Positions 13,401-15,433 of a DNA stretch of 15,433 nt are shown piece by piece. The position numbers were made by a program, and so were the translations under genes. This DNA comes from Prolixibacteraceae bacterium. GTDB taxonomy: Bacteria; Bacteroidota; Bacteroidia; Bacteroidales; Prolixibacteraceae. Every line of letters begins with the position of its first letter. The stretch's first letter is position 1. The DNA is taken from assembly GCA_027858145.1 (NCBI GenBank), contig JAQIDF010000201.1, forward strand, positions 1-15,433. The letters run 5' to 3'. The notes beneath the pieces are model-generated. The model made no database searches. It was not told the origin of the DNA and saw nothing but the letters and a program-made list of their open reading frames with translations.

Positions 13401-14293
13401 ACACCGTTACCTCTCAGCGAAAAAGAATTATCAATATCTTCCTTATAAACATTTGCAACATCATTCGTATTGGTGTTTACTTCCCAAAGCCCTTGTCCAT
13501 CAATACCAATAAGCATTATTGAATCGGATAAAGACTCAATGTCTAAAACAGGCTGAGCGGGCAATGAACACATATTCATTTTTTGAAACAAACTGTCTTG
13601 AAAATCATAAAAATATAATCCGCTGGATAAAGTTCCTATCCATAATTTGTTATTATGCTCATCGAAAAAAAGCCGGGAGATCTCAAGTTCAAAATCGTTG
13701 TATGGGTGTAAAAGTTCACTCTTCAGTGAATTAATATTAAAAAGGTAGAGGCCATCGCTTTTGGCAATTACAATCTCCCGATCGGAAAACCATTCTTCAT
13801 TAAATACATTTTCGTAAGCAAAACTCACCAATTCCAGCTTGTCTTTATGATATTTGTAAAGGCCAAAACTTGAAGTAATCCACAAAGCGCCGGAATCATT
13901 ATCAACAAGAATATCGCTCACAGTCATATGACTATTGTTCAGCACCTTGCCAATATTTACAAGCAACTCAAACCGGTCGGCTATCGGATTGTACGAAAAA
14001 ATTTGTCCATTGTTTGTGTAAGCAAGAAAAACAGCATCAGTGTATACCAGATCAACACTCAATATGTTTACTGTTTCTAAAGGAAGTTGGTATATTTTAT
14101 AGTTGTCATCGCCCGAAAGCCTGACAATTCCCATTTTGGAAGCTCCCCAAATAAAACCGTTTTGATCTTCACAAACCGAGTTTGCTTCGCGCATCGATAT
14201 TCCGTACATCTTGTTAACATTGTAAAATTTAACATTTGATGCACCAACCGACATGAAAGCCAAAACAACGAAGAAAAAGATGAGCTTCTTCAT
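10409..14293 (-). CDS. Hybrid two-component system (HTCS) sensor kinase/AraC-type regulator
   Basis: This 1294-residue membrane protein joins sensor, kinase, receiver and DNA-binding output in one chain. Residues 1-19 look like a signal peptide. A periplasmic beta-propeller sensor follows, with many Reg_prop-type repeats (for example VNCIIEDSKGKMWIGTNNG at 347-365 and LWLGTENGLCRFN at 567-579), then a Y_Y_Y domain at about 670-745. One transmembrane segment spans about 753-771. The kinase core has the H-box TAHDLRTSLTLIK with His795, the N-box NLISNAVKYS, and DYGIGI and GSGIGL nucleotide-binding motifs. The receiver (about 1049-1165) has VVSDVMMPNKDG with phospho-acceptor Asp1098 and Lys1150. 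An AraC-family helix-turn-helix domain ends the protein (about 1195-1290). HTCS proteins bind glycan fragments in the periplasm and activate nearby glycan-use genes; placement just upstream of a xylanase operon suggests a xylan-derived oligosaccharide ligand (inference). Ser800 replaces the usual H-box proline. Confidence 0.95.
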   Translation of the reverse strand: MKKLIFFFVVLAFMSVGASNVKFYNVNKMYGISMREANSVCEDQNGFIWGASKMGIVRLSGDDNYKIYQLPLETVNILSVDLVYTDAVFLAYTNNGQIFSYNPIADRFELLVNIGKVLNNSHMTVSDILVDNDSGALWITSSFGLYKYHKDKLELVSFAYENVFNEEWFSDREIVIAKSDGLYLFNINSLKSELLHPYNDFELEISRLFFDEHNNKLWIGTLSSGLYFYDFQDSLFQKMNMCSLPAQPVLDIESLSDSIMLIGIDGQGLWEVNTNTNDVANVYKEDIDNSFSLRGNGVYDIFLDSRERVWVATYSGGLSWFNLSSSSVVNHIKHVTNKKNSLVNNDVNCIIEDSKGKMWIGTNNGISCWDKTNDEWKHYYANNKEQAQVFLTLCEDDKGRIWAGTYSSGVYIIDGETGKQLEHYSESEVNTPFNNDFVFDIYKDSRGDLWIGGINREVIRYSSKNENYREYTVQPLYVFEQFSENEMLFGCTYGLSLSNNKTGEAKNILMGCLVMDLYVDDSIVWIATGGDGLLRFNPETGIVEEFTTSNGLPSNYVSSLTFSNGFLWLGTENGLCRFNPRTKRANTFSTFNALSKSSFNRNAGIKLKDGNLAWGTNNGVVIFDPSKIHESQSNGKIFLQNISISGRTIRQHKGFKLNKPLNKFNQIELKHHHNTIAFDFLPLGDVSEAKFSWKMESIDKDWTQPAKQHLVSYINLPSGENILRIRMYNSSISRIIDERVFKIVVTPPFWATPWFLVIVFIIISTIIYYVFWNYINVLKQRHSEEKARFFTNTAHDLRTSLTLIKAPIEELSNETNISPRGRNNIQIASEQALRLSSVISQLMDFQKIDIGKGQLSLSMTNIVAFVKNRVQMYESLAAGKGVTIKFNSAESECYTAIDKAMMEKVVDNLISNAVKYSCPDTEILISLTTSDESWSLEVRDYGIGISKKARHHLFNEFYRAENAVNSKIVGSGIGLVLVKSYVKAHGGEVSVSGRENEETVFWISVPVKHIESGTISLQSEQVKNDIAGNKKPVQAEINEDIAANQSKEYRLLIVEDNDELLYFMKSALTTDFEIDTAGDGDAAWQMIQKQLPDLVVSDVMMPNKDGFELCEQIKSTFETSHIPVVLLTALSGKTEKLQGLGLGADDYLTKPFDMELLRQKIKTIIKNRQSVREKALRIVKGTDNERIFSNELNDQFIKKMLDVVKENIAKSSFSKNEFASAMNVSSSLLYKKVKSLTSQSPTDFIKTVRLNHALELLHMREYSVTEVSEKCGFSSVGYFSTVFKKHFGKKPTEV

Positions 14294-14313
14294 GAAAATA
14301 GATTTGAGTATTT

Positions 14314-14419
14314 AGATATTAGACTTAAGACAAAAGACTTAAGACCGAAAGATAAGATAAGACAACATATCTATTGTCTTATCTCATGTCTCAAGTCTCA
14401 TATCTCAAGTCTCATATCT
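14314..14419. repeat. Imperfect inverted repeat built of 14-bp tandem units, with perfect 11-bp core
   Basis: The spacer between the epimerase and HTCS genes is almost entirely one inverted repeat. The core is a perfect 11-bp pair (14355-14365 AGATAAGACAA and 14374-14384 TTGTCTTATCT) around an 8-base loop. The arms extend outward imperfectly to 14314 and 14419. Each arm has a 14-bp period. On the right, TCTCAAGTCTCATA occurs twice back to back (14389-14402, 14403-14416), with a degenerate copy before it. On the left, 14321-14334 and 14335-14348 match at 12 of 14 bases, and are near-complements of the right-hand units. RNA from either strand could fold into a long hairpin. There is no T-run beside the stem, so it is not a standard intrinsic terminator, and no reading frame lies in it. 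It could help end epimerase transcription, act in the HTCS leader, or be a remnant of a dispersed repeat. Confidence 0.8.
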
Positions 14420-14432
14420 CTGTACCAAAATA

Positions 14433-15433
14433 TTATTTCTTCACCGAAAAACGATACTCGCAAACATGCTTATATGTTTCATCGGGCCTCAATGTTGTTG
14501 ACGGGAACTGAGGCTTGTTGGGCGAATCGGGAAAGTGCTGTGTTTCAAGGCACAATCCGCTGCGATAACTGTAAGGAATACCACGCTTACCTATGGTACT
14601 TCCATCGATAAAATTACCCCCGTAAAACTGTATTCCGGGTTGATCGGTAAACACGTCCATCTGAATATTTGTAACAGGGGAATATAAAGTTGCTGCAAGT
14701 GCAACTTTTTCCTCAGTGTTATTCAACACCCAATTGTGATCATACCCACCACCATAAATCATTTGCGGGTGATCGCTATCTACCCTCTCACCAATAGGTG
14801 CAGGAGTTGTGAAATCGAACGGGGTTCCTTTCACATCAGCCAGTTCTCCTGTTGGAATAAGGCCTTCATCAACCGGAGTGATTTTATCGGCATTGATCAT
14901 TAAAACATGGTCGTTTATGGTTTCTGTCCCCTCACCACTTAGGTTAAAATATGTATGATTAGTGAGGTTACAAACGGTTGCTTTATCAGTTGTTGCCGTA
15001 TATTCAATGCGTAAACCATTTTTATCGGTTAACTCATAAACCATTGATATTTCAAGGTTTCCGGGATAACCCATTTCTCCATCAGCAGAATTATAAGTGA
15101 AAATAATTTTTGAACCACTTACCTGTTCAGCACCCCAAACTACATCAAAATAACCTTTTGGGCCTCCATGTATGTGATTAGGGCCATCGTTGGCCGGTAG
15201 TTTATATTGAACGCCACCGAGTTCAAATTTAGCATTGCCAATACGGTTACCATATCGCCCAATAGCAGCTCCGTAAAAACTCTCATTGGCAGGGTTCGTA
15301 TAATCATCAAGGTTATCGTAACCAAAAGCTACGTCTAAAGGATTACCATTGGCATCGGGCACACAAATGGCAACAACACGGGCACCAAAATTGGTTACTT
15401 TTACACCCATACCATTATTGTTAACCATCGTGT
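14433..15433 (-). CDS. Aldose 1-epimerase (mutarotase), 5' end beyond window
   Basis: The enzyme interconverts alpha and beta anomers of sugars such as glucose, galactose or xylose, feeding isomerases and kinases. The frame is open to the window edge; the ATG at 15428 is followed by VNNNGMGVKVTNFG, which matches an interior family motif, so the true start lies upstream and any signal peptide is unseen. Numbering from that Met, the active-site motifs are all present: NHIHGG (His87), NHTYFNLSG (His158, the likely acid), GGYDHN (Asp230) and CLETQHFPDSPN (Glu295, the likely base). GRYGNRIG and the C-terminal YxH-type segment (TYKHVCEYRFS) also fit the family. With about 330 residues seen, little is missing. 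It lies 139 bp upstream of the HTCS gene, across the inverted repeat. Its link to xylose or arabinose use is inferred from context only. Confidence 0.93.
   Translation of the reverse strand, partial: TMVNNNGMGVKVTNFGARVVAICVPDANGNPLDVAFGYDNLDDYTNPANESFYGAAIGRYGNRIGNAKFELGGVQYKLPANDGPNHIHGGPKGYFDVVWGAEQVSGSKIIFTYNSADGEMGYPGNLEISMVYELTDKNGLRIEYTATTDKATVCNLTNHTYFNLSGEGTETINDHVLMINADKITPVDEGLIPTGELADVKGTPFDFTTPAPIGERVDSDHPQMIYGGGYDHNWVLNNTEEKVALAATLYSPVTNIQMDVFTDQPGIQFYGGNFIDGSTIGKRGIPYSYRSGLCLETQHFPDSPNKPQFPSTTLRPDETYKHVCEYRFSVKK

Noticed and set aside
15426..15428. ATG near the window edge as the start of the epimerase
   Set aside because: The frame stays open upstream to the edge and the next residues match an interior part of the family, so the true start is outside the window.

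Overview
The window reads as part of a xylan/arabinoxylan utilisation locus from a member of the Bacteroidota. The main reasons are a hybrid two-component (HTCS) regulator, found almost only in that phylum; the lack of Shine-Dalgarno sequences before tightly packed genes; a signal-peptide-bearing GH51 enzyme; and a possible Bacteroidota-type -7 promoter box (TAnnTTTG). The genus cannot be fixed from sequence alone. An environmental or gut Bacteroidales/Marinilabiliales-type organism is a guess.

All seven genes lie on the minus strand, so transcription runs from high to low coordinates. In that order they are: an aldose 1-epimerase (5' end outside the window); a 139-bp spacer holding a large imperfect inverted repeat built from 14-bp units; the HTCS sensor/regulator; a 176-bp spacer likely to hold the operon promoter; then five enzyme genes separated by only 18 to 37 bp. 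These are a GH10 endo-xylanase lipoprotein, a double-domain CE1 esterase with a central CBM48-like domain, a GH9 enzyme with a long extra N-terminal module, a GH51 alpha-L-arabinofuranosidase, and a GH3 beta-xylosidase-type enzyme whose 3' end runs off the window.

Together they make a coherent arabinoxylan pathway. GH10 cuts the xylan backbone, the esterases remove acetyl and/or feruloyl groups, GH51 removes arabinose side chains, and GH3 releases xylose from oligosaccharides. The epimerase interconverts sugar anomers before cytoplasmic metabolism. The HTCS probably senses a xylan-derived oligosaccharide in the periplasm and activates the operon beside it. The GH9 enzyme is the least expected member, as that family mostly acts on beta-1,4-glucans. 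No SusC/SusD pair, GH43, GH67 or sugar transporter is visible, so the locus probably continues outside the window or is a satellite of another locus.

I found no CRISPR array, tRNA, rRNA, insertion sequence, phage gene or defence system. Nothing here is a clearly undescribed system. The most unusual features are the 14-bp-period inverted repeat, the fused double esterase, and the GH9 with its N-terminal module.
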